This document shows positions 7,583 through 17,027 of a stretch of DNA of 64,000 nucleotides, in pieces. Under the pieces are notes generated by a model. The model was given only the letters and a program-made list of their open reading frames with translations, was not told where the DNA came from and ran no database searches. Both the position numbers and the translations under genes were made by a program. Source of the DNA: Selenomonadales bacterium (GTDB lineage Bacteria > Bacillota > Negativicutes > Sporomusales > UBA7701); NCBI GenBank assembly GCA_018434945.1, contig JAHDOI010000007.1, positions 1 through 64,000 on the forward strand, given 5' to 3'. Positions within the stretch are counted from its first letter, which is position 1; each line of letters begins with the position of its first letter.

Positions 7583-8044
7583 GTGGGCGGAACGCGATGG
7601 TATTACTTGTATATTGCTATAATTGTTATCTTGCTTTCTGCTGTCTTGCTGATAAATCCGAAGCACTATGGTGTTGTTTCGGAGCCCAATCCAAGGGACG
7701 TAGCAGTTCAAAAAACGTTGCTCAGCGAGTTTGAACGGCTGAAGCCTTTACCCGGTGCTATTTTGTCCGGCCCGGACCAGATTATCAGGGAGGGAAGAGG
7801 CATAATAGCTCTGGGCTTTTTCTCGGAAATGGACGATGCCGATGTACTCGCGCATTATGATATACAATTCAAGGATAACGGATGGTCCTTTCAAGAGGAC
7901 GAAGCGGTGAAATATTTAGGATTCGATACTGGTGAAAGAAGTGTCATATACACAAAGAACCAATACCTTGCGGTGATTGATTACCATTACAAAGATGAGA
8001 AAAGTGGGAAAAACAGGTTTAAACTTAGCATTATCAAAAAGTAG
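7583..8044 (+). CDS. Membrane-anchored extracytoplasmic protein of unknown function (153 aa)
   Basis: GTG 7583 is preceded by GGAGGA at 6-nt spacing. One N-terminal transmembrane segment (about residues 7-24) is followed by a soluble domain outside the cytoplasm. The domain contains LAHYDIQFKDNGWSF, a pattern seen in small lipoprotein-like or membrane immunity proteins (a YD..FK.NGW helix followed by beta strands); that link is tentative. AT-richer than the housekeeping genes and flanked by the second and third copies of the terminator repeat, so it is probably part of the same acquired patch. Confidence 0.6.
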   Translation: MGGTRWYYLYIAIIVILLSAVLLINPKHYGVVSEPNPRDVAVQKTLLSEFERLKPLPGAILSGPDQIIREGRGIIALGFFSEMDDADVLAHYDIQFKDNGWSFQEDEAVKYLGFDTGERSVIYTKNQYLAVIDYHYKDEKSGKNRFKLSIIKK

Positions 8045-8110
8045 CTTCAGGGAGTATATAAATTTTCTTTGTTTAAATACATAAAAAGGTATACGCGCCA
8101 GCACACTAAA

Positions 8111-8137
8111 GGGATGCCCTGGGAGGCATCCCTTTTT
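8111..8137 (+). terminator. Rho-independent terminator (repeat copy 3)
   Basis: GGGATGCC (8111-8118) pairs with GGCATCCC (8125-8132), then TTTTT. It lies between the convergent genes at 7583 and 8145. Confidence 0.85.
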
Positions 8138-8144
8138 CACGGGG

Positions 8145-8537
8145 TTATAGCGTTTTCACCCACTCTTCCAGTTTGGCCATGATTTCTTGGCGGGCCTCGT
8201 CAACGCTGCCGCCGTGCCATTCCTGGCCGGTGTCGGCGTCGATCCAGGTGTCTTTGGCGGCGTAGGCGTGGGTGGGGAAGAGTTTTTCGCGGGCGGCGGC
8301 GCATACGCCGTCGAGCATGCTCTGTTTTACTGTTTTGCGGACGGTGGCGGATACCGTCCGCTCGGTTACTTCTACCCGGGGGCCTTCGTCGCCGGCGACG
8401 ATTTCGATGTGGCTGACGAGTTTGCCGCGCCGCGCGGCGGCGGCTACGGCCTCGCGGGCCAGGGTGGCGGCTTCCAGCCGGTCGAGGGCGTCGTCTTCGA
8501 CCGTGACTCTGACGTTGCCGATGATGAGTTTATACAT
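8145..8537 (-). CDS. Conserved protein of unknown function, donor of the 3' remnants (130 aa)
   Basis: A soluble, charged 130-residue protein with an alanine-rich helix in the N-terminal half and a C-terminal segment WIDADTGQEWHGGSVDEARQ followed by a helix. The start is unambiguous: TAAGGAGGTG sits just upstream of the ATG. I do not recognise a family. Codon use is GC-rich like the chromosome core, so this is probably the resident gene. Two 3' fragments at 5869-5964 and 7196-7291, each with the same downstream terminator, show that the gene was duplicated and partly deleted more than once. Confidence 0.7.
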   Translation of the reverse strand: MYKLIIGNVRVTVEDDALDRLEAATLAREAVAAAARRGKLVSHIEIVAGDEGPRVEVTERTVSATVRKTVKQSMLDGVCAAAREKLFPTHAYAAKDTWIDADTGQEWHGGSVDEARQEIMAKLEEWVKTL

Positions 8538-8634
8538 CGGTGCACCTCCTTACAGGCAATCTTATGTCGCGGCGGCGGAAATTAGAACAACCCCCGCCGG
8601 AAGGCGGCCCGGGCCGCGATACGGCGCCGCCAAG

Positions 8635-8664
8635 TTGACTTTTGGCGCGGGGGTACTATATAAT
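8635..8664 (+). promoter_or_regulatory. Promoter of the leuS T-box transcript
   Basis: TTGACT (8635-8640), 18-bp spacer, TATAAT (8659-8664), directly before the T-box leader. Confidence 0.75.
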
Positions 8665-8669
8665 GGTAT

Positions 8670-8905
8670 CTGTAAATCCAGCGAAGCAGACCAGTACGCC
8701 GTGGCCGCGGCCCCAGAAAGTTGGCGGATGATGCGAGCCAACCCCGGCAGGCCGAACTCGCTGCGGAGGTGCGGCTGCGAACCGAGTAGCAGCCGACGCC
8801 GGACCGGCGTTAAGGGTCGCGAGAGGACGGCGCGCGGCCGTCAATCAGGGTGGTACCGCGGGTGTTGCTCGTCCCTGGCTGCTGGCCGGGGCTTTTTGGT
8901 TACTA
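8670..8905 (+). promoter_or_regulatory. T-box riboswitch (tRNA-Leu) upstream of leuS
   Basis: About 230 nt of structured leader containing the T-box motif AGGGTGGTACCGCGGG at 8847-8862. A terminator hairpin follows (CCCTGGC with GCCGGGG, about 8873-8895) and then CTTTTT. Uncharged tRNA should stabilise the antiterminator and allow leuS transcription. The UGGU in the T-box fits a tRNA acceptor end with A73, as in tRNA-Leu. A CTC at 8757-8759 is a candidate specifier codon, but I could not fold stem I with certainty. Confidence 0.9.
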
Positions 8906-8926
8906 GGCGATATGGGAGGACTGGCA

Positions 8927-11413
8927 TTGAACGAGAGGTACATAGCAAGCGAAATCGAAGCCAAGTGGCAGAAGGTCTGGGCGGAGCAGAACGCGTTCGG
9001 CTCGGAGATCAACCGCCAGAAGCCGGAATACTATGTGTTGGAGATGTTTCCTTACCCGTCCGGTAAACTCCATATGGGCCATGTCCGCAATTATTCCATC
9101 GGCGACGTGTTCGCCAGGTTCAAAAAGATGCAGGGTTACAATGTTCTCCATCCGATGGGCTGGGACGCTTTCGGCATGCCGGCCGAGAACGCGGCGATCA
9201 AGAACGGTATCCACCCGGCGAAGTGGACGGCTGAGAATATAGCGAATATGCGGCGCCAGCAGCAGGAGATGGGCCTTTCTTACGATTGGGAGCGCGAGGT
9301 GACGACCTGCAGCCCCGATTATTATAAGTGGACCGAGTGGCTGTTCCTGCTGTTTTACGATATGGGTCTTGCTTATAAGAAGAAGGCGGCCGTGAACTGG
9401 TGCACCGAGTGCAACACGGTGCTCGCCAACGAGCAGGTGGAGGACGGGCGCTGCTGGCGGTGCGATTCGCCGGTGGTGAAGAAGGAGCTGGAGCAGTGGT
9501 TCCTTAAGATCACCCAGTACGCGGACAGGCTGCTGGCCGATCTTGGCGAGCTGAAGGGCTGGCCGGAGCGCGTGAAGGTGATGCAGGAGAACTGGATCGG
9601 CCGCAGCGTGGGCGCCGAGTTCAGCTTCGACGCGCCGGAGATCGGCGAGAAGATCGCCGTGTATACGACCCGTCATGATACGATTTTCGGGGTGACATAT
9701 GTGGTGCTCGCCCCCGAGCATCCCTTCGTGGCCAAGCTGACGGCCGGCAAACCGGAGGAGACGGCGGTGAGCGCGTTCGTGGAACGGGTGCGCAATCTGA
9801 GTGAGATCAACCGCACGTCGACGGAGACGGAGAAAGAGGGTATTTTCACCGGCGCGTACGCCGTGCACCCCATCACCGGCGAGAAGGTGCCGATCTGGGT
9901 GGCGAACTATGTGTTGCTGGAGTACGGCACAGGAGCGGTTATGGGCGTTCCGGCCCACGACCAGCGCGACTGGGAGTTCGCCAAGAAGTACAATTTGCCC
10001 ATCCGCCAGGTCATCGCGCCGCAGGGCGGGCATGAGACGGATTTCGCGAAGTGGACGGCCGCCTATGACGGTCCCGGTGTGATGGTCAATTCGGGTAAGT
10101 TCGACGGCTTAAACGGCGAGACCGGCAAGGAGAAGGTGGCCGACTGGCTGGAGAAGCACAAGGTCGGCAAGCGCCGCGTCACGTACCGCCTGCGTGACTG
10201 GCTGATTTCCCGCCAGCGGTACTGGGGCGCGCCTATCCCGATAATTTATTGCGATAAGTGCGGGACGGTGCCGGTGCCGAAGAAGGAGCTGCCGGTGCTG
10301 CTGCCCGAGAATGTGCGCTTCGACGGCGGCGCGGTTTCGCCGCTGGCCGAGGTTGAGGAGTTCATCAACTGCACTTGCCCGAAGTGCGGCGGCAAGGCCC
10401 GGCGGGAGACGGATACGATGGATACGTTCATCTGTTCGTCGTGGTATTACTACCGTTTCACGGACGCCAAGAATGCCAACGAGCCGTTCGATACGGCCAA
10501 GGTTAACTACTGGGCGCCGGTGGACCATTATATCGGCGGCATCGAGCACGCTATCCTGCATCTCTTGTATTCGCGGTTTTTCACCAAGGTGCTGAAGGAC
10601 GCAGGCATGCTTAATGTGAGCGAGCCGTTCAAGAACCTCGTGACTCAGGGGATGGTGATCAAGGACGGCGCCAAGATGTCGAAGTCGAAGGGCAACGTGG
10701 TGTCGCCGGAGGAGATCATCGCCAAGTACGGCGCCGATACCGCCCGCCTGTTCATCCTGTTCGCCGCTCCGCCGGAGCGCGATCTGGAGTGGAGCGACCA
10801 GGGGGTGGAGGGGGCGTCCCGCTTCCTCGCGAGGTTGTGGCGGATCGTCGGGCATTACGCGCCGACCGTCAAAGCGGCCGAGAAGGGCTACGACCCCGGC
10901 TCGCTGACCAAGGCGGAGCGCGAGCTGCGGCGGGCGCTGCACGCGACGATCAGGAAGGTCACTGACGATGTGGGCGTCAGGTTCAATTTCAATACCGCGA
11001 TCAGTGCGATCATGGAGCTCGTCAACGCTATGTACCTGTTCCGCGAGCAGGTGGCCCAGCCCAACCCCGGCCTGATCCGCGAGACGGTGTCCGGGCTCTT
11101 GAAGCTGCTGGCGCCGTTCGCGCCGCATATCACCGAGGAGCTGTGGAACGAGACGATCGCCGAGGGCAGCGTCCACCAGCAGACGTGGCCGTCGTTCGAC
11201 GCCGAGGCGATCCAGGTCGAGGAGTGCGAGGTCGTGCTGCAGATCAACGGCAAGGTGCGCGACAAGATCGTGGTGCCGGTGGGCCTGAACGCGAAGGAGC
11301 TTGAGGCCAAGGCTTTCGAGCAGGAGCGGGTGAAGGCGCTGACCGCCGGCAAACAGGTGGTGAAGGTGATCTGCGTGCCGCAGAAGCTTGTGAATATCGT
11401 GGTGAAAGAGTAG
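8927..11413 (+). CDS. leuS: Leucyl-tRNA synthetase
   Basis: A class Ia synthetase of 828 residues, normal bacterial length. HIGH-type motif in [10 protein letters not shown] near residue 47, the CP1 editing domain (about 220-420), a zinc-binding-like insert with CDKCG and CPKCG, the KMSKS loop MSKSKGNVV near 583, and C-terminal anticodon-binding and LeuS-specific domains. It charges tRNA-Leu in the cytoplasm and hydrolyses misacylated products. TTG 8927 is the probable start, because GGGAGGA (8914-8920) lies 6 nt upstream; an ATG at 8912 sits before this Shine-Dalgarno sequence. Controlled by the T-box leader. Confidence 0.97.
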   Translation: MNERYIASEIEAKWQKVWAEQNAFGSEINRQKPEYYVLEMFPYPSGKLHMGHVRNYSIGDVFARFKKMQGYNVLHPMGWDAFGMPAENAAIKNGIHPAKWTAENIANMRRQQQEMGLSYDWEREVTTCSPDYYKWTEWLFLLFYDMGLAYKKKAAVNWCTECNTVLANEQVEDGRCWRCDSPVVKKELEQWFLKITQYADRLLADLGELKGWPERVKVMQENWIGRSVGAEFSFDAPEIGEKIAVYTTRHDTIFGVTYVVLAPEHPFVAKLTAGKPEETAVSAFVERVRNLSEINRTSTETEKEGIFTGAYAVHPITGEKVPIWVANYVLLEYGTGAVMGVPAHDQRDWEFAKKYNLPIRQVIAPQGGHETDFAKWTAAYDGPGVMVNSGKFDGLNGETGKEKVADWLEKHKVGKRRVTYRLRDWLISRQRYWGAPIPIIYCDKCGTVPVPKKELPVLLPENVRFDGGAVSPLAEVEEFINCTCPKCGGKARRETDTMDTFICSSWYYYRFTDAKNANEPFDTAKVNYWAPVDHYIGGIEHAILHLLYSRFFTKVLKDAGMLNVSEPFKNLVTQGMVIKDGAKMSKSKGNVVSPEEIIAKYGADTARLFILFAAPPERDLEWSDQGVEGASRFLARLWRIVGHYAPTVKAAEKGYDPGSLTKAERELRRALHATIRKVTDDVGVRFNFNTAISAIMELVNAMYLFREQVAQPNPGLIRETVSGLLKLLAPFAPHITEELWNETIAEGSVHQQTWPSFDAEAIQVEECEVVLQINGKVRDKIVVPVGLNAKELEAKAFEQERVKALTAGKQVVKVICVPQKLVNIVVKE

Positions 11414-11419
11414 AAAACG

Positions 11420-11450
11420 GAACCGGCCTCATTGGCCGGTTCTCTTTTTT
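11420..11450 (+). terminator. Rho-independent terminator of leuS
   Basis: GAACCGGCC (11420-11428) and GGCCGGTTC (11434-11442) form a perfect 9-bp stem, followed by TCTTTTTT. Confidence 0.9.
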
Positions 11451-11519
11451 GGGGCGCTTGTAGGAACATCGGGGATTTTGGCGAAGTATATACGAGATTA
11501 ACCGGGGGAGGGACGGATT

Positions 11520-12083
11520 TTGGGCGCTTTGAGGCGGCACTGGCTGATTATCCTTGTGCTGGCGGCGGTGATCGTGGCCGGCAGTTTCTATGACCAGTGG
11601 CAAAAATTCGTCGTGCCGGAGAAGACGGCGAGCGTGGTGCCGGCGAGCCAGTCGCCCGCTGCCCGCGACAACAGGCCGGTTGTGTATGTGACCGGCGCGG
11701 TTAGCAAGCCGGGCGTGTATAAGGTCGGGCCGGAGAGCCGGGTGATTGATGTGATTAACGCCGCCGGCGGCCTGGCGCATGGCGCGGATGCGAACAAGGT
11801 CAACCTGGCTCAGGCGGTGAAGGACGGTATGCAGGTCCATGTGCCGATCAGCGGGGTGCCCGGTTCAGCGGCCGCGGCGGCGACCGATTCCGGACGGGTG
11901 AGCATCAACGCCGCCGACAAGGCCGCGCTGGAGAAGCTGCCGGGCATCGGCGCGGTGCTGGCCGGCCGCATCGTGGAGTATCGCAAGGTAAACGGCCCCT
12001 TCCGCGATATAACGGAGATCAAGAAAGTAAACGGTATCGGCGAGAGCAAGTTCAAGGAAATCAAGGACAAGATCACCCTGTAG
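11520..12083 (+). CDS. comEA: ComEA-like DNA receptor (SLBB plus helix-hairpin-helix)
   Basis: A 187-residue membrane-anchored protein. One N-terminal transmembrane helix (about residues 8-22), then an SLBB domain (about 57-105; VYVTGAVSKPGVYKV), and a C-terminal double helix-hairpin-helix domain (about 122-187; ISINAADKAALEKLPGIG-like and VNGIGESKFKEIKDKITL). ComEA binds incoming double-stranded DNA during natural transformation and hands it to ComEC, whose gene lies two genes downstream. TTG start with GGGGGAGGG upstream. An HD-GYP gene is inserted between the two competence genes. Confidence 0.9.
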   Translation: MGALRRHWLIILVLAAVIVAGSFYDQWQKFVVPEKTASVVPASQSPAARDNRPVVYVTGAVSKPGVYKVGPESRVIDVINAAGGLAHGADANKVNLAQAVKDGMQVHVPISGVPGSAAAAATDSGRVSINAADKAALEKLPGIGAVLAGRIVEYRKVNGPFRDITEIKKVNGIGESKFKEIKDKITL

Positions 12084-12138
12084 GCCGTAAAGCTGGCGTT
12101 TACGGGGGTGGCCCCGGACGCGATAACGGGGGTGCTGG

Positions 12139-13284
12139 ATGTTACGGCTGGCGCTTGAGTATATCCGCCCCGGCACTGTTTTGGGCAAGGAAGTGTTCGA
12201 TGTCGACGGCAGGACGCTGCTGGCGGCGGGAGCGGCTCTGACGGAGAAGAACCTCGAGGTGCTTAGGCAGCGAGGGGTCGCTTATCTGTTCGTGCGCAAC
12301 CCGCAGATCCAGCTGCCGCCTGTCGAGGAGGTCATCGAGGAGTCGGTGCGCCTCAAGACGGTGAAGGCTGTGAAGAAGGTTTACGAGGATGTGGCCAAGA
12401 AAGGGGTTTTCGATTTACCTGACGAGAGCCGGAAGCTGGTCGGCACGATAATCAGGGACCTGATGGCCGACCGGTCGGTGGTCCTCCATCTTGCCCATAT
12501 CGACCGCCATCAGGACGATCTTTTCGCCCATTCGGTCAATGTCGCGATCCTGTCGACGATGACCGCGGTGTCGCTCGGCCAGTACGCCTCTCACGACTTA
12601 TACAAGATAGCGATCGGCGCCGTCTTCCACGATATCGGCTACAGCTTGATGCCGAAGCGGACCGCGGGGACGGCCGCGCCGTCGGCCAAGGATGCCGAGG
12701 AGCTAAAGGCCCATGCGACTTACGGCTTCGAGCTGCTGCGGCGGGTGAGGGAGTTTCCGCTGCTGGCGGCCCATATCGCCCTGCAGCATCACGAGAGGGC
12801 CGACGGGACGGGCTTCCCGCGCAAGCTCAAAGGCGACGGCATTCACCCGTTTTCCCGGATCGTGGCGCTGGCCAACGAATACGACAATCTGGTGACAGGC
12901 AGGTTCAACAAGCGCGGGATGGCGGCCCACGCCGCATACGAGCAGATCGTTGCGATGAGCACCACCCTTTTCGACCCGGAGGTGGCCGAGGCGTTTCTGG
13001 CGAAGATCGCCCTGTATCCCACCGGTGCGTTCGTGCGCCTGACTAACGGGGACGTCGGCGTGGTGACCGGGGTGACGCCCAGGATCCAGCACCGGCCGAA
13101 GCTTAGGATCGTCAAGAGCGCCCGGGGCTTCGTCGGCGGGGAATCAGTCGAAATCGACCTGTCGCGCCAGGAGAATCTGACGCTGTTCGTCGATGCGGTG
13201 CTGAGCGACGGAGAGGTGGCCGCGCTGCTGGAAGCGGCCGCGCGGAGCGGAAAAGGCGCGAGTCCGGGGACGGGGATACGCTAG
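12139..13284 (+). CDS. HD-GYP domain protein
   Basis: A 381-residue cytoplasmic protein with no membrane segment. The N-terminal about 120 residues are a DUF3391-like or unassigned region, followed by an HD-GYP domain (about 125-290) with HDIGYSLMP and HHERADGTGFPRKLKGDGI then SRIVALANEYDNL. These retain the metal-binding His and Asp residues and the GYP-like loop, here GTGFP, so c-di-GMP phosphodiesterase activity is plausible. The C-terminus (about 300-380) resembles the small beta domain seen at the end of many Firmicute HD-GYP proteins. It lies between comEA and comEC; any role in competence is inference. Confidence 0.85.
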   Translation: MLRLALEYIRPGTVLGKEVFDVDGRTLLAAGAALTEKNLEVLRQRGVAYLFVRNPQIQLPPVEEVIEESVRLKTVKAVKKVYEDVAKKGVFDLPDESRKLVGTIIRDLMADRSVVLHLAHIDRHQDDLFAHSVNVAILSTMTAVSLGQYASHDLYKIAIGAVFHDIGYSLMPKRTAGTAAPSAKDAEELKAHATYGFELLRRVREFPLLAAHIALQHHERADGTGFPRKLKGDGIHPFSRIVALANEYDNLVTGRFNKRGMAAHAAYEQIVAMSTTLFDPEVAEAFLAKIALYPTGAFVRLTNGDVGVVTGVTPRIQHRPKLRIVKSARGFVGGESVEIDLSRQENLTLFVDAVLSDGEVAALLEAAARSGKGASPGTGIR

Positions 13285-13296
13285 GCCGGGAGAGAT

Positions 13297-13323
13297 AAAG
13301 AGCCGATTGTTTCGGCTCTTTTG
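13297..13323 (+). terminator. Rho-independent terminator
   Basis: AAAGAGCCG (13297-13305) pairs with CGGCTCTTT (13313-13321) and runs into TTTT. It ends the HD-GYP gene. Confidence 0.75.
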
Positions 13324-13406
13324 CCATTTTTTGGAGGAATTTGCCTTTTTATGGGGAAATAGGGTGAAAAGAGACCGAGGATCGAATGTCAGGTGGCTGA
13401 TGGGTT

Positions 13407-15767
13407 ATGTCTGCTGTTCTCCCCGTGCTGGCGGCGGCTTTCGCCGGCGGAGTGTGGTTGGCCGCGGCGGTGGACGTGGCGGCGGCGGTGCTGGGCGCGC
13501 TGGCGGCCGGGCTGATGCTCGCCGCCCTCGTGCAGGTGTTTCGGGGGGCGCGGACGGTCGCGGTTACCGCCGCGGCGCTGTTTTTCGTCGTCGGCATGCT
13601 CCGCTACGGCGGGGCGGAGGTCGTTTCGCCGTATGATGTGAGCCGCTTTGCCGGGCAGAGGGTGACGCTCCATGGGACGGTGGCCGAGCTGCCCCGCTGG
13701 GATGACGTGGACCACGAGGCGGTGAGGGTCAGGTATATCGTGGCCGCCGCGGCGGTGGACGCAGGACGGACAGGCCTGGAGCCGGCCGGCGGCAAGGTTG
13801 TCGTCAGCCTTCGTCAGCCTCGCCAGACGGCTGTCGCCTCCTATGGCGACAGGGTAAGCATCCGCGGCCGGGTGGAGCTGCTGCACGGCTACGGCAACCC
13901 CGGACAGGCAGATGTGGCGGCCGCTTACCGCCTGGGCGGCGTGACGGCCCGCATGTCGGCCCGGGCGGAGGATTTCCGGGCTGCGCCGGGCGGTGACAAC
14001 TCGCCGGGGGCGATGCTCGCCGCCTGGCGCCGGGAGATGACGGCTTTTATCCGTGCCACGGTCGCACCGGGCGACGCGGCGGTGATAAACGGCGTGCTGT
14101 TCGGCGGCTATGCCGGCATCAAGCGCGAGGTGGTGCGGGATTTCGCCGCGACCGGCCTGGTGCATATCTTGTCGGTGTCGGGCGCGCATATCGCGCTGGT
14201 GGCCGGGGCGGTGCTGTGGCTGGGTGCGCGGCTCGGGCTGCGGCGGGCGAGGAACGCCGTCCTCGCGGCCGCGGCTGTGGTGGTTTATGCGTTGCTGGCG
14301 GGGCTCACGCCGCCGGTTGTGCGGTCGACGGTCATGGGGCTGGCGGCGCTGGCGGCGGTGGTACTGGGGCGGGACAGGGACACGCTGGCGGCGCTGGCGC
14401 TGGCCGCTCTGGGCATGCTGGCCTGGCAGCCGGCCCTGTTGTTCGATATCAGTTTTCAGCTGTCGTTCGGCGCGGCTCTCGGGCTGGTGCTGCTATATCC
14501 GCCGACTGCGGCCGCGCTGGCGTTCCTGCCGCCGTGGCTGGCCGGCCCGCTGGCGGTGACGGCTGCCGCCCAACTTGGCGTACTGCCGTTTCTGCTGTGG
14601 TATTTCGGCAGCTTGCCGCCCGCCTCGTTAGTGGCCAACCTCGTCGTCCTGCCGGTCGTCGAGGCGGTGGTGGTCGTCGGCCTGGCGGCCGTGCTGGCAG
14701 CCTCGGCCGTCCCGCTGCTGGGCAAGCTGCTGCTGATGGTCTGCGCCCAGTTGGTCGGCGTTGCCGTAAAGCTGGCTGCCTGGCTGGCGGCCGTGCCGGG
14801 GGCTACCCTGTATTTTCCGGCGATGGGGCTGACGGCCGGGGCCGCTTATTACCTTGTGCTGGCGTGGGCGTACGGCCTGCTGCCGCGCCTGCCGGGGCCG
14901 GCGGCCGTCTTCAGGCGCTGGCCGCGGCACGCCGCCGCCGTGCTCGCCGTGCTGATGGCGGCGTATTTCGGCTACGCCCATTACCCGCGGCCGGTGGCCG
15001 TCCATTTCATCGATGTCGGCCAGGGCGATGCGACGCTGATTGTTACGCCTCACCGGCGCGCGGTGCTGGTGGATGCCGGCGGCGGGAGGGAGTACAGCGA
15101 TTTCGACGTGGGCGAGCGGGTGGTGGTGCCTTATCTTCGCCACTATGGCGTTACGGCGCTCGATTACCTTGTGGCGACCCACGGCCACCAGGATCATGCC
15201 GGCGGCGCGGCCGCCGTCATCGCCGCCATGCCGGTGCGCACGGTGCTGCTGCCGCAGGGCGAGCCGACGGCGCCGCTAAGGGCGGTGCTGCGGGCCACCG
15301 GCGGCCGGGGGACTGTGCCGGCTTACGCCGGGCAGAGCATGATGCTCGACGGCGTCACCTTCCGCGTCGTCCAGGCTCCTGGCGAGGATAAGGCCGGACG
15401 GGGCGAGGAGTCGACGGTGGTGCTGGTGGAGTACGGGCACCACCGCTTTCTGGTGACAGGCGACCTGGGGAGCCGCGAGGAACGCATGCTGGCCGCCCGC
15501 GTGACCGGTGGCGGCGGGGTGCTGAAGGTCAGCCATCATGGGGCGGGGACGGCGACGACGCCTGAACTGCTGGCGGCCTTCCGGCCGGAGTACGCCGTCA
15601 TTTCCGCCGGCCATGCCAACAGGTTCGGGCATCCCCACCCCGCGGTGCTGGAGCGCCTGGCGGCGCAGGGGGTGAGGGTATACCGCACCGACCGCGACGG
15701 GGCGGTGGTTTTCCGCAGCGACGGCGAGGCGCTGAGCGTGGCGACGCACAGGGGCGGGCGGCAATAG
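13407..15767 (+). CDS. comEC: ComEC/Rec2-type DNA uptake channel
   Basis: A 786-residue polytopic membrane protein, full length for the family. An N-terminal hydrophobic and DUF4131-like (OB-like) region (about 1-200), the competence channel domain with about seven to eight helices (about 210-510), and a C-terminal metallo-beta-lactamase domain (about 530-780) with THGHQDHAGG near residue 590. It transports single-stranded DNA across the inner membrane during transformation; the MBL domain may be the nuclease that degrades the other strand. ATG 13407 has only a weak ribosome site (AGGTGG at longer spacing). The family partner ComEA is encoded just upstream. Confidence 0.93.
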   Translation: MSAVLPVLAAAFAGGVWLAAAVDVAAAVLGALAAGLMLAALVQVFRGARTVAVTAAALFFVVGMLRYGGAEVVSPYDVSRFAGQRVTLHGTVAELPRWDDVDHEAVRVRYIVAAAAVDAGRTGLEPAGGKVVVSLRQPRQTAVASYGDRVSIRGRVELLHGYGNPGQADVAAAYRLGGVTARMSARAEDFRAAPGGDNSPGAMLAAWRREMTAFIRATVAPGDAAVINGVLFGGYAGIKREVVRDFAATGLVHILSVSGAHIALVAGAVLWLGARLGLRRARNAVLAAAAVVVYALLAGLTPPVVRSTVMGLAALAAVVLGRDRDTLAALALAALGMLAWQPALLFDISFQLSFGAALGLVLLYPPTAAALAFLPPWLAGPLAVTAAAQLGVLPFLLWYFGSLPPASLVANLVVLPVVEAVVVVGLAAVLAASAVPLLGKLLLMVCAQLVGVAVKLAAWLAAVPGATLYFPAMGLTAGAAYYLVLAWAYGLLPRLPGPAAVFRRWPRHAAAVLAVLMAAYFGYAHYPRPVAVHFIDVGQGDATLIVTPHRRAVLVDAGGGREYSDFDVGERVVVPYLRHYGVTALDYLVATHGHQDHAGGAAAVIAAMPVRTVLLPQGEPTAPLRAVLRATGGRGTVPAYAGQSMMLDGVTFRVVQAPGEDKAGRGEESTVVLVEYGHHRFLVTGDLGSREERMLAARVTGGGGVLKVSHHGAGTATTPELLAAFRPEYAVISAGHANRFGHPHPAVLERLAAQGVRVYRTDRDGAVVFRSDGEALSVATHRGGRQ

Positions 15768-15835
15768 AGGATTTTGCCAAAAAAGGGCAAATTATCAGAG
15801 TATATGTCGGACTGCTTGGGCAGGGGGGTGATGCG

Positions 15836-17005
15836 ATGGTTGCGGCGACTATGGGGAAGAAAGCGATTTTGACCGTGCTGCTGGCGGGCTGCCTGCTGCT
15901 GGCGGTTATGTCGCCGGCGGCGGCCGAGGCCGATCTCGCCCGGCTCGTCAGGGAGGTGGAACCGGCTGTCCTGTTCATCGTCATGTTCGACCGGGACGGG
16001 GACCAGTACGGTCTCGGCAGCGGCTTTTTCGTCAGCCCGGAGGGCGAGTTTCTGACCAACCGCCATGTGATGAAGGACGCCTTTTCCGCGGTGGTGTTTT
16101 CGCCGAACGGCAAGCGGTATCCGGTGACGAAGATCACCGCCATCCACCCCGAGGCCGACCTTGTCAAGGGGACGGTCGGGAATGTGAGCGCACCTGTGCC
16201 TTTTTTGCGGATCAGCCGGGAAGAGGTGGTCAAGGGGCAGCGGGTCTATGTGTTCGGCAACCCGAAGGGGCTGAGTTTTACGGTGTCGGATGGCATCGTG
16301 TCCGCATTCCGGGCGCTTCCGGAGTTCGGCGAAGTATTTCAGATGACGGCCCCCATCTCCGGCGGTTCGAGCGGCGGGCCGGTGGTCAACGAACGTGGCG
16401 AGGTTGTCGGTATTTCTGTGGCGGGGCTTGATACTGGACAAAACCTGAATTTCGCGGTTCGGGCCAAATGCATCGGCGAGCTGGTGACGCCGAGCGGCGG
16501 GCCGCTGGTGCTGAACCCGCCGGGCGACCAGCCGCGCAAGTCGGCGGCCCAGGCTCCGAAGTGCCCGACCGAGGATCCGCGGCGATATCTGTTCGTCGCG
16601 TCGTACCCCGAGTACGACGCCTACATCGATTTGAGCACGCTCATGCTCGTCCACAACAAGGACGCCGATAAGTACCGGGCCGAGTTCTGGGTGAAGAGCT
16701 CCTACAAGCCACCCGGCAAGGCGAAGATGATCGAGACGCAGGCCAAACAGGGCCGGGGCGAGAAATTCTTCAACTTCAGCGCGACATTGACCCATATAAG
16801 GTTCAATCTCGATTCAGGCAAGTTTTCCCTCCGGCGGCTCATCCACTACGACGACCGGGGCAAGATTATCGAGACGGTCGATTTCAAGGGACTGCCGGTA
16901 CGCGAGGAGACGCCGCCGCCGGGGACGCTGATCGAGAAGGCGATCAAGCTGGCGCTGTGGACGATCAAGGAGTATCCCGACGCGGTCATAATTGTGAGCG
17001 AGTAA
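15836..17005 (+). CDS. Secreted trypsin-like serine protease with adhesin-E-like tail
   Basis: A 389-residue exported protein. The signal peptide (about residues 1-31) ends at AAAEA. A trypsin-like domain follows (about 32-225) with catalytic His in NRHVM (about 76), Asp in PEADLV (about 107) and Ser in GGSSGGPV (about 178), as in DegP-type proteases, but no PDZ domain is present. The C-terminal about 140 residues contain a short FVASYPEYDAYIDLSTL / AEFWVKSSY pattern also found twice in the next protein. It probably cleaves or checks proteins in the cell envelope. GGGGGG lies about 7 nt before ATG 15836. Confidence 0.85.
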   Translation: MVAATMGKKAILTVLLAGCLLLAVMSPAAAEADLARLVREVEPAVLFIVMFDRDGDQYGLGSGFFVSPEGEFLTNRHVMKDAFSAVVFSPNGKRYPVTKITAIHPEADLVKGTVGNVSAPVPFLRISREEVVKGQRVYVFGNPKGLSFTVSDGIVSAFRALPEFGEVFQMTAPISGGSSGGPVVNERGEVVGISVAGLDTGQNLNFAVRAKCIGELVTPSGGPLVLNPPGDQPRKSAAQAPKCPTEDPRRYLFVASYPEYDAYIDLSTLMLVHNKDADKYRAEFWVKSSYKPPGKAKMIETQAKQGRGEKFFNFSATLTHIRFNLDSGKFSLRRLIHYDDRGKIIETVDFKGLPVREETPPPGTLIEKAIKLALWTIKEYPDAVIIVSE

Positions 17006-17027
17006 GCGGCGAAGGAGGCGCGGGATC

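Noticed and set aside
8903-10033. Long reverse open frame opposite leuS
   Set aside because: Fully antisense to a well-conserved synthetase, with His/Arg/Leu-rich composition typical of shadow frames.
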